Origin: an uncultured Microbacterium sp.
Lineage (GTDB): Bacteria; Actinomycetota; Actinomycetes; Actinomycetales; Microbacteriaceae
Direction: 5' to 3'
DNA: 64,000 nt
NCBI GenBank assembly: GCA_913774845.1
Contig: CAJYJO010000013.1
Coordinates: 1 to 64,000, forward strand
In this document: piece by piece, positions 18,222 to 26,155 of the stretch
Position numbering within the stretch: position 1 is the first letter of the stretch
Layout of the letters: each line of letters starts with the position of its first letter
The notes under the pieces: model-generated
What the model was told of the DNA's origin: nothing
Seen by the model: the letters and a program-made list of their open reading frames with translations, nothing else
The model's database searches: none
Translations under genes and position numbers: made by a program

Positions 18222-18233
18222 GGAATCGGTTCC
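18222..18233 (+). promoter_or_regulatory. LacI-type operator 2 at the sugar importer promoter
   Basis: GGAATCGGTTCC matches operator 1 at 10 of 12 bases, with perfect GGAA/TTCC arms. It lies 43 bp upstream of the binding-protein ATG, just downstream of a weak promoter (TTGCGC at 18188-18193, 17-bp spacer, TACGGT at 18211-18216), a position for roadblock repression. Confidence 0.6.
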
Positions 18234-18276
18234 CGAAGGACCCGGTGCACCACAGAACTCAAAGAGGAGAGACCAC

Positions 18277-19605
18277 ATGGGTATGTCACAGCGGACTCGC
18301 CTGCTGGCGCCCGTCGGGCTGTTGGCGGTCGGTGCGATCGCTCTCGCGGGCTGCGCCGAAGGCGACAGCGGCGGCACGAGCGGTTCCGGAGGCGAGACGA
18401 CCGTCCGCATCTCCGGCGGCATCACCGGGAGCGAGGCCGACCTGCTGAACCAGTCGTTCGACCAGTTCACCAAGGACACCGGCATCAAGGTCGTCTACAC
18501 CGGCGACAAGAGCTTCGAGGGCAACATCGTCACCAAGGTGACCGGTGGAGACGCCCCCGACATCGCGATCGTCCCCCAGCCGGGCCTGCTGAAGACCCTC
18601 ATCGGCACGGGCGATGTGAAGAAGGCGTCCGACACCGTGTCGTCGAACGTCGACCAGTACTGGGGCGAGGACTGGAAGTCCTACGGCAGCGAAGACGGAA
18701 CGTTCTACGCCGCACCCATGCTCGCCAACCTCAAGGGCTATGTCTGGTACTCGCCGGCGAAGTTCAAGGAGTGGGGCGTCGAGGTTCCCAAGACGCTCGA
18801 CCAGCTGATGACCCTCACGGCGACGATCCAGCAGAAGACCGGCGCCGCTCCCTGGTGTGCCGGTTTCGCCTCGGGCGATGCCTCGGGCTGGCCCGGCACC
18901 GACTGGATCGAGGACATGGTCCTGCGTCAGTCCGGCCCCGACGTCTACGACCAGTGGGTCGCCAACGAGGTCAAATTCACCGACGCTCCGATCAAGGAGG
19001 CCTTCGAGGCCACCGGCAAGATCCTCCTGAACCCGTCCTACGTGAACGCCGGCTTCGGCGACGTCAAGAGCATCAACTCGGTCGCCTTCGCCGACGTGGC
19101 CGCCAAGGTCGCCGACGGCAGCTGCCCGATGACCCACCAGGCATCGTTCCTGTCGTCCAACTTCCTCACGGTCAAGAACGCCTCGGGCGGTGACGTCAAG
19201 GTCGCACCCGACGGTGACGTCTACGCCTTCCTGCTCCCCGGCGTGACCGAGGGCAAGCTGGCGGTCGAGGGTGGCGGCGAGTTCGTCACCACGTTCTCCG
19301 ACGACGCGAACGTCCAGAAGGTCGCCGAGTTCATGTCGACGCCCGACTTCGCCAACGCCCGCGTCAAGCTCGGCGGCGTGATCTCGGCCAACAAGGGCGC
19401 CGACCCCTCGCTCGCCTCGAGCGAGTTCCTCCAGGAGGCCATGAAGGTCGTCCAGGACCCGAGCACCACGCTGCGTTTCGACGCGTCGGACCTGATGCCG
19501 GCGACCGTCGGCTCGGGCTCGTTCTGGAAGGGCATGGTCAGCTGGATCGACGGTACGCCGACCGACCAGGTGCTGAGCGACATCCAGGCCGGTTACAACA
19601 ACTGA
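18277..19605 (+). CDS. Sugar ABC transporter substrate-binding lipoprotein
   Basis: A 442-residue family 1 solute-binding lipoprotein. Its signal ends in the lipobox LAGC (Cys about residue 25), followed by a Gly/Ser linker. The mature protein has DAPDIAIVPQPG, then a two-lobed sugar-binding fold, and resembles binding proteins of alpha-glucoside (AglE-like) systems. ATG 18277 follows AGAGGAGAG. Two permease genes lie downstream, but no ATPase or glycosidase is in the operon. The ATPase is probably a shared MsiK-type protein encoded elsewhere (known for actinobacteria; inferred here). Confidence 0.92.
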   Translation: MGMSQRTRLLAPVGLLAVGAIALAGCAEGDSGGTSGSGGETTVRISGGITGSEADLLNQSFDQFTKDTGIKVVYTGDKSFEGNIVTKVTGGDAPDIAIVPQPGLLKTLIGTGDVKKASDTVSSNVDQYWGEDWKSYGSEDGTFYAAPMLANLKGYVWYSPAKFKEWGVEVPKTLDQLMTLTATIQQKTGAAPWCAGFASGDASGWPGTDWIEDMVLRQSGPDVYDQWVANEVKFTDAPIKEAFEATGKILLNPSYVNAGFGDVKSINSVAFADVAAKVADGSCPMTHQASFLSSNFLTVKNASGGDVKVAPDGDVYAFLLPGVTEGKLAVEGGGEFVTTFSDDANVQKVAEFMSTPDFANARVKLGGVISANKGADPSLASSEFLQEAMKVVQDPSTTLRFDASDLMPATVGSGSFWKGMVSWIDGTPTDQVLSDIQAGYNN

Positions 19606-19621
19606 CCGACCGCTGCACCAC

Positions 19622-19654
19622 CGATGGGCCGCCCGCCACGCGGGCGGCCCATCC
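19622..19654 (+). terminator. Attenuating hairpin after the sugar-binding protein gene
   Basis: A perfect 14-bp GC-rich stem (19623-19636 with 19640-19653, 3-base loop) follows the binding-protein stop. It lies inside the operon, so it likely lowers permease expression relative to the binding protein. Confidence 0.65.
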
Positions 19655-19734
19655 GGGTCCATACTTCTAATCCGCCCGCACGCACCACACGGGCACTCAA
19701 CGATGAGCACGAAGGCGTGTTCGGGAGGGACGTC

Positions 19735-21087
19735 ATGACCGATATCAAGAACGCGGAGAAGGCGCCGGCGGCGTCATCTCCGCCGAGCGGGCGAGCCGAG
19801 CGTCACGTGCGCGGCTCCGGTGCGCGCAATCGGACCACGCTGCTCGTGGTCCTCGTGGGGCTCATCCTGGCGGTGGCCCTCTTCCTCTTCATGGTCACGC
19901 GGGCCCCCGCCGAGACCAAGCCCACGACCCTGGGCTTCAGCCTGAACAGCTTCTTCATCTGGCTCGGCGGGCTCAACCCCCTCGTCCAGATCCCTCTCGT
20001 CCTCGTCGCCTTCGGCGCCGTCGTGGGTCTGCTCCTGCTCCTCATCGAGTACGCCCCGCGGTCCGGCAAGGGGTACTTCTGGTTGCGGCTCGTCGCGTGC
20101 TTCGCCATCCCGGTGCTGGCGTTCATGCTGCTGCGTCCGTACCAGAACGCCGTCGTCTACGTCCTGGGCATCGCGATCCTGCTCGGCGCCGTCCTCTTCT
20201 ACGCCGACTACCGCTCGCGCCAGGGGGCGGGATACCTCTTCCAGCTGATCCTGTTCGCGGCCCCCGCAGCGATCCTCCTGCTGATCGGCCTGGTCTACCC
20301 GGCCATCACCACCTTCTTCCAGTCGTTCTTCGACAAGACCGGTGATAACTTCGTCGGTTTCGAGAACTACATCTGGACCTTCACGAACCCCGAGGGGTTC
20401 TGGTCGATCATCAACACCCTCATCTGGGTTCTCCTGGCCCCCACGATCGCCACGGCGGTCGGCCTGGCGTACGCCGTGTTCATCGACCGTGCGGCGGGGG
20501 AGAAGTACCTCAAGGTGCTCATCTTCATGCCGTTCGCGATCTCGTTCGTCGGCGCCGGCATCATCTGGAAGTTCGTCTACGACTTCCGGCAGGGCGACCA
20601 GATCGGTGTGCTGAACGCGATCGTCACGGCCTTCGGCGGACAGCCGGTCTCGTGGCTGGCGGCGTCGCCCCTGGTCAACACGCTGCTGCTGGTCGTCGTC
20701 TTCATCTGGAGCCAGACGGGTCTGGCGATGGTCATCCTGTCGGCGGCCATCAAGGCCGTGCCGCCGGAGCAGAACGAGGCGGCCGAGCTCGACGGCGCGA
20801 GCGCCTGGGAGCGTTTCATCAACGTCACCGTGCCCGGCATCCGTTCCTCGCTCATCGTGGTCCTCACCACGATCGCCATCGGTGCCCTGAAGATCTACGA
20901 CATCGTCGCCGTCATGACCGGTGGTCGCAACGACTCGACCGTTCTCGCCTTCGAGATGGTCAACCAGCAGCAGCGTTTCCAGAGCTACGGGCACTCCGCC
21001 GCTCTGGCCGTGGTGCTGTTCATCTTCGTGCTGCCGCTGATCATCTTCAACGTGCGCCAGATCCGGAAGCAGAGGGAAGTGCGATGA
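19735..21087 (+). CDS. Sugar ABC transporter permease 1 with N-terminal extension
   Basis: A 450-residue MalF/AglF-type permease. The C-terminal 290 residues are the usual six-helix permease with the EAA loop NEAAELDGASAWERFINVTVP. The first 160 residues add about four extra hydrophobic helices, comparable to long AglF/MalF proteins. ATG 19735 follows GGGAGGGA. Its last codons overlap the next permease by ATGA, indicating translational coupling. It pairs with permease 2 to form the channel. Confidence 0.92.
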   Translation: MTDIKNAEKAPAASSPPSGRAERHVRGSGARNRTTLLVVLVGLILAVALFLFMVTRAPAETKPTTLGFSLNSFFIWLGGLNPLVQIPLVLVAFGAVVGLLLLLIEYAPRSGKGYFWLRLVACFAIPVLAFMLLRPYQNAVVYVLGIAILLGAVLFYADYRSRQGAGYLFQLILFAAPAAILLLIGLVYPAITTFFQSFFDKTGDNFVGFENYIWTFTNPEGFWSIINTLIWVLLAPTIATAVGLAYAVFIDRAAGEKYLKVLIFMPFAISFVGAGIIWKFVYDFRQGDQIGVLNAIVTAFGGQPVSWLAASPLVNTLLLVVVFIWSQTGLAMVILSAAIKAVPPEQNEAAELDGASAWERFINVTVPGIRSSLIVVLTTIAIGALKIYDIVAVMTGGRNDSTVLAFEMVNQQQRFQSYGHSAALAVVLFIFVLPLIIFNVRQIRKQREVR

Positions 21088-22061
21088 CCACCTCCACCGT
21101 GGTGCTCGAACCCAGCACCGATACCCGCTCCGCCCGCCAGGTCGCTCGCGACACTCGCAAGCACGAGGCGATGGCGCGCAAGCGCCTCACCTCGAAGGGC
21201 GCGACGATCGCGGCCATCGTGATCGCCTTCTTCTGGACGATCCCGACCTTCGGCCTCTTCATCACCTCGTTCCGCCCGGGTTCGGACACGCAGTCGTCGG
21301 GCTGGTGGACGGTCTTCACCGATCCGTCGTTCACCCTGGAGAACTACCGGCTCGCGCTGACCTCGGGAGGGACGGCGCTCACGCTCGCGCAGTCGTTCCT
21401 GAACTCGCTGGCGATCACGATCCCGGTGGTGCTGTTCGCCCTCGCGGTCGCGTCGCTCATCGCGTACGCGTTCGCCTGGATCGACTTCAAGGGGCGCAAC
21501 TTCTTCTTCATCTTCATCTTCGCGCTGCAGATCGTGCCGCTGCAGATGGCCCTCGTGCCCCTGCTGAGCCTCTTCTCGCGCGGACTGACGATCAACGAGG
21601 TCACGATCTTCCCGGGCTTCGATCTGCGCGGCGTGGAGCACAGCTTCGCGACCGTGTGGATCGCGCACGTGATCTTCGCGATGCCGCTGGCCATCTTCCT
21701 GCTGCACAACTTCATCGCCGAGATCCCGGCCGAGGTCATCGAGGCCGCTCGTGTCGACGGAGCAGGTCACGGGCAGATCTTCTTCCGCCTGATCCTGCCG
21801 CTCGCGGCTCCCGCGCTGGCGTCGTTCGCGGTGCTGGAGTTCATCTGGGTGTGGAACGACCTGCTGGTGGCGACGATCTTCGCACCCTCGTCATCGTTGC
21901 CCCTGACCCAATCGCTCAACTCGCTGTCGGGCACCTGGGGTGACCAGTGGTTCCTCCAGTCCGCGGGAACGTTCATCTCGATCCTGGTTCCGCTGATCGT
22001 GTTCTTCCTCCTGCAGCGCTTCTTCGTGCGCGGCCTGCTGGCGGGTGCCACGAAGGGCTGA
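21084..22061 (+). CDS. Sugar ABC transporter permease 2
   Basis: A 325-residue MalG/AglG-type permease with six expected helices and the EAA loop (EIPAEVIEAARVDGAGHGQIFFRLILP, about residues 212-238). A hydrophilic N-terminal tail precedes the first helix. The start ATG 21084 overlaps the stop of permease 1 (ATGA). The product ends with LQRFFVRGLLAGATKG, the usual C-terminus of the family. A hairpin terminator follows. Confidence 0.94.
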   Translation: MTTSTVVLEPSTDTRSARQVARDTRKHEAMARKRLTSKGATIAAIVIAFFWTIPTFGLFITSFRPGSDTQSSGWWTVFTDPSFTLENYRLALTSGGTALTLAQSFLNSLAITIPVVLFALAVASLIAYAFAWIDFKGRNFFFIFIFALQIVPLQMALVPLLSLFSRGLTINEVTIFPGFDLRGVEHSFATVWIAHVIFAMPLAIFLLHNFIAEIPAEVIEAARVDGAGHGQIFFRLILPLAAPALASFAVLEFIWVWNDLLVATIFAPSSSLPLTQSLNSLSGTWGDQWFLQSAGTFISILVPLIVFFLLQRFFVRGLLAGATKG

Positions 22062-22077
22062 GCCCGTCACGACCCGA

Positions 22078-22110
22078 GGGGCGCGGCATCCGTGAAGGAT
22101 GTCGCGCCCC
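22078..22110 (+). terminator. Terminator of the sugar importer operon
   Basis: A 14-bp stem (22078-22091 with 22097-22110, one G-T pair) and 5-base loop begin 16 bases after the permease stop, followed by TTCTG. The stem again contains GGCATCC. Confidence 0.8.
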
Positions 22111-22170
22111 TTCTGCGTGCGGGGACGGGCGGATGCCGGGGGCGCAACGTGACGGCGACGCGGGGCTGCG

Positions 22171-22337
22171 AGAAACGCCATCCGTGGCGAGACACGGCGT
22201 GTGGCCGCGTGTCTCGAGCGAGAGGGCGTTTATCGCGGGAAGTGGGACGGGGCAGGCGGGCGACTGCGGTGAGAGACGGCATCCGTGGCGAGACACCGCG
22301 GACGGCCGCGGGTCTCGCGCGGGGCGGCTTCATCGCG
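22171..22337. repeat. Two copies of a 66-67-bp imperfect palindromic repeat
   Basis: The 321-bp gap 22062-22382 holds no gene. After the terminator it contains two related units, 22171-22237 and 22272-22337, sharing a 16-base identical core (CATCCGTGGCGAGACA) and most other positions. Each unit is itself an imperfect palindrome; in copy 1 about 19 of 26 arm positions pair. Between the copies is 34 bp of unrelated sequence. A repeat family is likely; other copies were not found in this window. Confidence 0.7.
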
Positions 22338-22382
22338 CGGTCGCGAGCGCGGAGGGGCAGAGGCTTCGGAGATGCGCCCGCG

Positions 22383-23054
22383 TCAGGCGCTGCAGCCCAG
22401 GCGCGACTGGATGTCGCGCATCGCGTCGAGTTCGGCGGTCTGACCGCTCACGATCGTTCCGGCGACCTCTTTCACCCGCGCGTCGTCGCCGAGCTCGATG
22501 ACGGCCTGGGCCATGGGGATCGCGCCCTCGTGGTGACGGATCATGAGATCGAGGAAGAGGCAGTCGGCGGGCTGCCCGTCGAGCGCGCGCAGCTGGTCGA
22601 GCTGGGCGTCGGTGGCCATGCCCATCTCCGACAGCAGCTGCTCCTGCGACAGCGTCGCGGTGTCGCCGTGGCTGTGCGCGCCGGACTTCTCCATCCACGT
22701 CATCAACGGCTGCGACGAGGCCTGGGGCAGGCCCCACTCGACCAGCCAGCCATACATCTCGCCGCGTTGGCCCGCTTGCGTCGTCGCGATGTCGTACGAC
22801 AGCGTGCGAAGTTCGTCGTCGGCGGTCTTGCGGTAGATCTCCATCGCCATCAGCACCGCCTGGGTGTGGTGCACCTGCATGTCGCGGGCGAAGCCGGCAT
22901 CCGCCGACGTGTCGGAGGGGCGCGCCGGCGCGGCCGTCGCACCGAACGCCGTGAAGCGTCCGATCGCGAAGGCGACGGCCACGACGGCGACGGTGACGAG
23001 CGCGACGACGACCCAGCGGACCGCGGGTCGCGCGGTGGGAGCGTCGTCGCTCAC
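22383..23054 (-). CDS. DUF305 membrane-anchored protein
   Basis: A 223-residue protein with one N-terminal membrane helix (about residues 13-35) and an exported DUF305 domain. The family's repeated His motifs are clear: FARDMQVHHTQAVLMAM (about 50-66) and FLDLMIRHHEGAIPMAQ (about 165-182). A middle segment carries HSHGD. DUF305 proteins are four-helix, ferritin-like folds, sometimes metal-associated, with no settled function. GTG 23054 lies one base after the DUF3105 stop, so the two are translated from one mRNA. Confidence 0.9.
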   Translation of the reverse strand: MSDDAPTARPAVRWVVVALVTVAVVAVAFAIGRFTAFGATAAPARPSDTSADAGFARDMQVHHTQAVLMAMEIYRKTADDELRTLSYDIATTQAGQRGEMYGWLVEWGLPQASSQPLMTWMEKSGAHSHGDTATLSQEQLLSEMGMATDAQLDQLRALDGQPADCLFLDLMIRHHEGAIPMAQAVIELGDDARVKEVAGTIVSGQTAELDAMRDIQSRLGCSA

Positions 23055-23055
23055 G

Positions 23056-23763
23056 TCAGGCCTTGCCCGGACCGTCTACGGCGCCGGAGCACGACGCGTT
23101 CGGCTCGGGCACGTTCTGGCTGCGCCAGAACTCGGTGAAGAAGTCCGCGATGCGGGGGTCGGTCGGGTCGTCGACCTTGAGCTGGTGGTTCCATCCGCTG
23201 ACGGCGACGGGGGTGTCCATGTCGGGGTACGGCGACAGGATCGCGTAGCTGGAGGGCATGACCGCCTTCAGGGCGTCGACACCGGCCTCGTCGACGCGCG
23301 CCGGGTCGTAGGTGATCCAGATCGCGCCGTGCTCGAGCGAGTGCACCGCGTTCTCGTTCTGCTGGGGCTCGGTGTAGACGCCGCAGTTGAGCCAGTAGGG
23401 GTTGTGCGGTCCGCCTGCCGGGGGGTTCTGCTCGTAAGTGACGGCGCCCTGCACGTGGTCGGAGCGGTTCTCGAACGTCTGCACGCCGTCGGGGGCGTCG
23501 CCGGTGGAGCTGCCCGCCTCATAGCTGGGGGCGGGAGCGGGGGCGAAGGCGAAGGAGGCCACGACGAGGCCGATGACGGCGAGGGATGCCACGGAGCCGA
23601 CGACCCACCAGACGGCTTTGCTCCGCCGCCGGCGGGCGATCTGCTTCTGGTAGGCGGCCAGCTTCTCCTGGCGCTTCTGCTCGCGCTGCTGCTTGAGGGT
23701 GAGCTCGATCTCGGCCTGTGTGGCGGGGTTGCCGCTGGCTCGCTTGTCGGAGGGGGAGGTCAT
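23056..23763 (-). CDS. DUF3105 membrane-anchored protein
   Basis: A 235-residue protein. A charged, probably helical cytoplasmic segment (LKQQREQKRQEKLAAYQKQIARRRR) comes first, then a membrane helix at about residues 52-74 and an exported DUF3105 domain. The domain has the conserved pattern NPPAGGPHNPYWLNCGVY, then ENAVHSLEHGAIWITYDP. ATG 23763 is chosen because upstream sequence does not look like protein. It forms an operon with the DUF305 gene; the pairing is common in actinobacteria and the role is unknown. Confidence 0.9.
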   Translation of the reverse strand: MTSPSDKRASGNPATQAEIELTLKQQREQKRQEKLAAYQKQIARRRRSKAVWWVVGSVASLAVIGLVVASFAFAPAPAPSYEAGSSTGDAPDGVQTFENRSDHVQGAVTYEQNPPAGGPHNPYWLNCGVYTEPQQNENAVHSLEHGAIWITYDPARVDEAGVDALKAVMPSSYAILSPYPDMDTPVAVSGWNHQLKVDDPTDPRIADFFTEFWRSQNVPEPNASCSGAVDGPGKA

Positions 23764-23927
23764 GCGCTGTGTTCTGTCTCTCTTCGCGGGGGACACATCG
23801 GCGATGGCCGACGCGTCCAGCCTATTCGGGTGAATGAGTGGGTGACCTGGGAGGAAACCCCGAGCCGGGATGGTGAGGCGCGGGGAAGTCGCGATAGTAT
23901 GACGAGGTCGAATCGATTCGAGGTTCG

Positions 23928-25331
23928 ATGATCCCCCCACTTTCCCAGCCCGACATCGTCGGGCTGTCCGTGTTGCGAAACGAAACCAGACGCGTGCTCG
24001 ATACTGCCTCCCACCCCGTGATCCCGTCCTCCGGCCGCACCGCGCAGCCGAACACCGGCGCCATCCGCGCGCTCGGCAAGAACCCCGCGACGGCGCCGAT
24101 CGTCCTGCACCCGGGTGACGCCATCCCCGCGTCGCGTCGTCTTCTGTACATCGTGCTGCTCGGCGCGCTGACGGCCCTCGGCCCGTTCACGATCGACCTG
24201 TACCTCCCGGCATTCCCGACGCTCGAGGCCGACTTCCAGACGACCGCGGCCGCCATCCAGCTCACCCTCACCGGCACGATGATCGGCTTCGCGCTCGGCC
24301 AGCTGATCGTGGGTCCGCTCAGCGACAAGGTCGGTCGGCGCATCCCGCTGCTGTCGGTGACGGCGCTGCACGTGGCCTCGAGTGTGTTCGCGGCCCTCGC
24401 GCCCACGCTCGAGACCCTGTCGATCGCCCGTGTTCTCATGGGTGCCGGGGCCGCGGCCGGCGGTGTCGTCGCGGCGGCGATCATCCGCGACCTGTTCGGC
24501 GGTCGACGACTGGTGGTCATGCTCTCGCGCATGGCGATGGTCTCGGGCGTCGCGCCCGTGCTCGCGCCGCTGGCGGGTTCGGCGCTGCTGCTGGTGATGA
24601 ACTGGCGCGGCATCTTCGTCGTGCTCGCCGTCTACGGCGCCGTCATGCTCGTCTCGGCGATCGCCTTCGTCCCCGAGACGCTTCCCCCGGCACGACGCGG
24701 CGGCCCCGGCGCGACCACGGTGTGGCAGCGCTACGGCAGCGTGTTCCGCGATCGCGTCTTCATCGGTGTGCTCGTGATCGGCGCGATGGCCTTCAGCGGA
24801 CTGTTCTCGTACCTCTCGGCATCCTCGTTCCTGTTCCAGGTGACCTACGGCTTCAACCCGCAGCAGTACGGCGTGCTGTTCGCGGTGAACTCGATCGGCG
24901 TGGTCGTCGGCGTGCAGGTCGCCTCGCGCCTGGCGGCCCGCTTCGGCCCGCAGTGGGTGCTCGCGGTGTCGACCGCGGTGCTCGTACTCGCCGGCGGCAC
25001 GATCGTGCTGACCGATCAGCTGGGTCTGGGGCTGTGGGGCACCGTCGTGCCGCTGTTCTTCTTCATGACGGCGTGCGGCTTCACCTTCCCCTGCGCCCAG
25101 GTGCTGGCTCTCGACCGGCACGGAAAGGCCGCGGGTACGGCGCAGTCGATCATCGGCGCGGCGAACTTCGGCGTCGCCGGCATCATCTCGCCGCTCGTGG
25201 GCCTGCTCGCCACCGGCTCGGGCATCACGGCGACGACCATGGCGAGCGTCATGGTCGGCTGTGCCGTGATCGGCGTCATCGCGCTGTGGACGCTGGTGCG
25301 TCCGCGCACGGTGGAGCGTCTCGCGCCCTGA
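23928..25331 (+). CDS. Bcr/CflA-type multidrug efflux MFS transporter
   Basis: A 467-residue 12-helix MFS drug:H+ antiporter. The first transmembrane part reads LGALTALGPFTIDLYLPAFPTLEADF (from about residue 73), the Bcr/CflA hallmark. Motif A is GPLSDKVGRRIPLL. The N-terminal 65 residues before the first helix are unusually long and polar, so the true start may be an internal GTG such as 24018 rather than ATG 23928. Substrates of this family include bicyclomycin and chloramphenicol; none can be assigned here. Confidence 0.88.
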   Translation: MIPPLSQPDIVGLSVLRNETRRVLDTASHPVIPSSGRTAQPNTGAIRALGKNPATAPIVLHPGDAIPASRRLLYIVLLGALTALGPFTIDLYLPAFPTLEADFQTTAAAIQLTLTGTMIGFALGQLIVGPLSDKVGRRIPLLSVTALHVASSVFAALAPTLETLSIARVLMGAGAAAGGVVAAAIIRDLFGGRRLVVMLSRMAMVSGVAPVLAPLAGSALLLVMNWRGIFVVLAVYGAVMLVSAIAFVPETLPPARRGGPGATTVWQRYGSVFRDRVFIGVLVIGAMAFSGLFSYLSASSFLFQVTYGFNPQQYGVLFAVNSIGVVVGVQVASRLAARFGPQWVLAVSTAVLVLAGGTIVLTDQLGLGLWGTVVPLFFFMTACGFTFPCAQVLALDRHGKAAGTAQSIIGAANFGVAGIISPLVGLLATGSGITATTMASVMVGCAVIGVIALWTLVRPRTVERLAP

Positions 25332-25354
25332 GACGCCGGCGAACACTAGCAGAG

Positions 25355-25384
25355 CCGCCGCCGCGACCGTTCGTGCGGCGGCGG
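25355..25384 (+). terminator. Terminator after the Bcr/CflA gene
   Basis: A 10-bp GC stem (25355-25364 with 25375-25384) with a 10-base loop follows the stop by 23 bases. Confidence 0.6.
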
Positions 25385-25422
25385 TCGTTCCGCTGGCGGG
25401 CCGGAGGCGGAATGATGAGGTG

Positions 25423-26145
25423 ATGGACGACTCCCCGGCGCTTCTCGTGCTCGACCCGCGCCCGCAGCGGTTCCGAGCCGTCGTGGGGGTCGTGCTCATC
25501 GCCCTCGCGTGCGGGCTGGGTGCCTGGGTGTTCTTCCGCGGGCCGAGTCCCTTCGCGATCGACGTGTGGTGGAACCAGCTCTTCGCGGCGGCGCCGTCGC
25601 AGCCGGTGTACATCTTCGCTCGCGTCCTGGACGAGGTCGGCGGCCATCTCACGGCGGTTCTGATCGTGCCCTTGGCGGGGGCGGCCGCCCTCTTCCTCCT
25701 CCGGCGACGATGGTCTGCGCTGTACTTCCTCGCGGCCTCGGCAGGGAGCGCCCTGCTCGTCCAGGTTCTCAAGCACACCTTCGGTCGCGCGCGCCCGGAG
25801 GACATCCTCATCGTCAGCGACTACGGTTCCTTCCCCTCGGGGCACACCGCGAACGCCGCGACGATCGCGGTCGTCGCCGCGATGCTCTTCCCCCGCGCCT
25901 GGGTGCGCGTTGTGGGGATGGCGTGGGTCCTCCTGATGGCCTTCAGCCGCACCTATCTGCACGCGCACTGGCTGTCGGACACCGTCGGCGGCGCGCTCGT
26001 GGGCGCCGGTGCAGCCCTCGTCCTGGCCGCGGTGTTCGCGCGTCTGCGCGAGCGCGACGAGGACCGTCTCGCCCTGCGGCGTGCGCGCAGAGCGGTCGCG
26101 GTCGATTCGCGGTCGACGGATGCCGAGCAGCCCCCGTCGTCGTAG
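25423..26145 (+). CDS. PAP2-family membrane phosphatase
   Basis: A 240-residue membrane phosphatase of the PAP2 superfamily, acting on lipid phosphates such as undecaprenyl pyrophosphate or phosphatidate. All three signature blocks are present: KHTFGRARP (about residue 120), FPSGHTAN (about 141) and SRTYLHAHWLSD with the catalytic His (about 176-187). Several hydrophobic helices are visible. GTG 25420 directly precedes ATG 25423 and either may be used. The TAG stop doubles as part of the likely -10 of the next gene. Confidence 0.92.
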   Translation: MDDSPALLVLDPRPQRFRAVVGVVLIALACGLGAWVFFRGPSPFAIDVWWNQLFAAAPSQPVYIFARVLDEVGGHLTAVLIVPLAGAAALFLLRRRWSALYFLAASAGSALLVQVLKHTFGRARPEDILIVSDYGSFPSGHTANAATIAVVAAMLFPRAWVRVVGMAWVLLMAFSRTYLHAHWLSDTVGGALVGAGAALVLAAVFARLRERDEDRLALRRARRAVAVDSRSTDAEQPPSS

Positions 26146-26155
26146 GCTGACGCGC

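Noticed and set aside
18133..18276. N-terminal extension of the sugar-binding protein
   Set aside because: It would run through the promoter and operator and would bury the lipoprotein signal. ATG 18277 has a strong Shine-Dalgarno.
22171..22337. CRISPR-like array
   Set aside because: Only two units with one 34-bp gap occur, the units are palindromic and divergent, and there are no cas genes.
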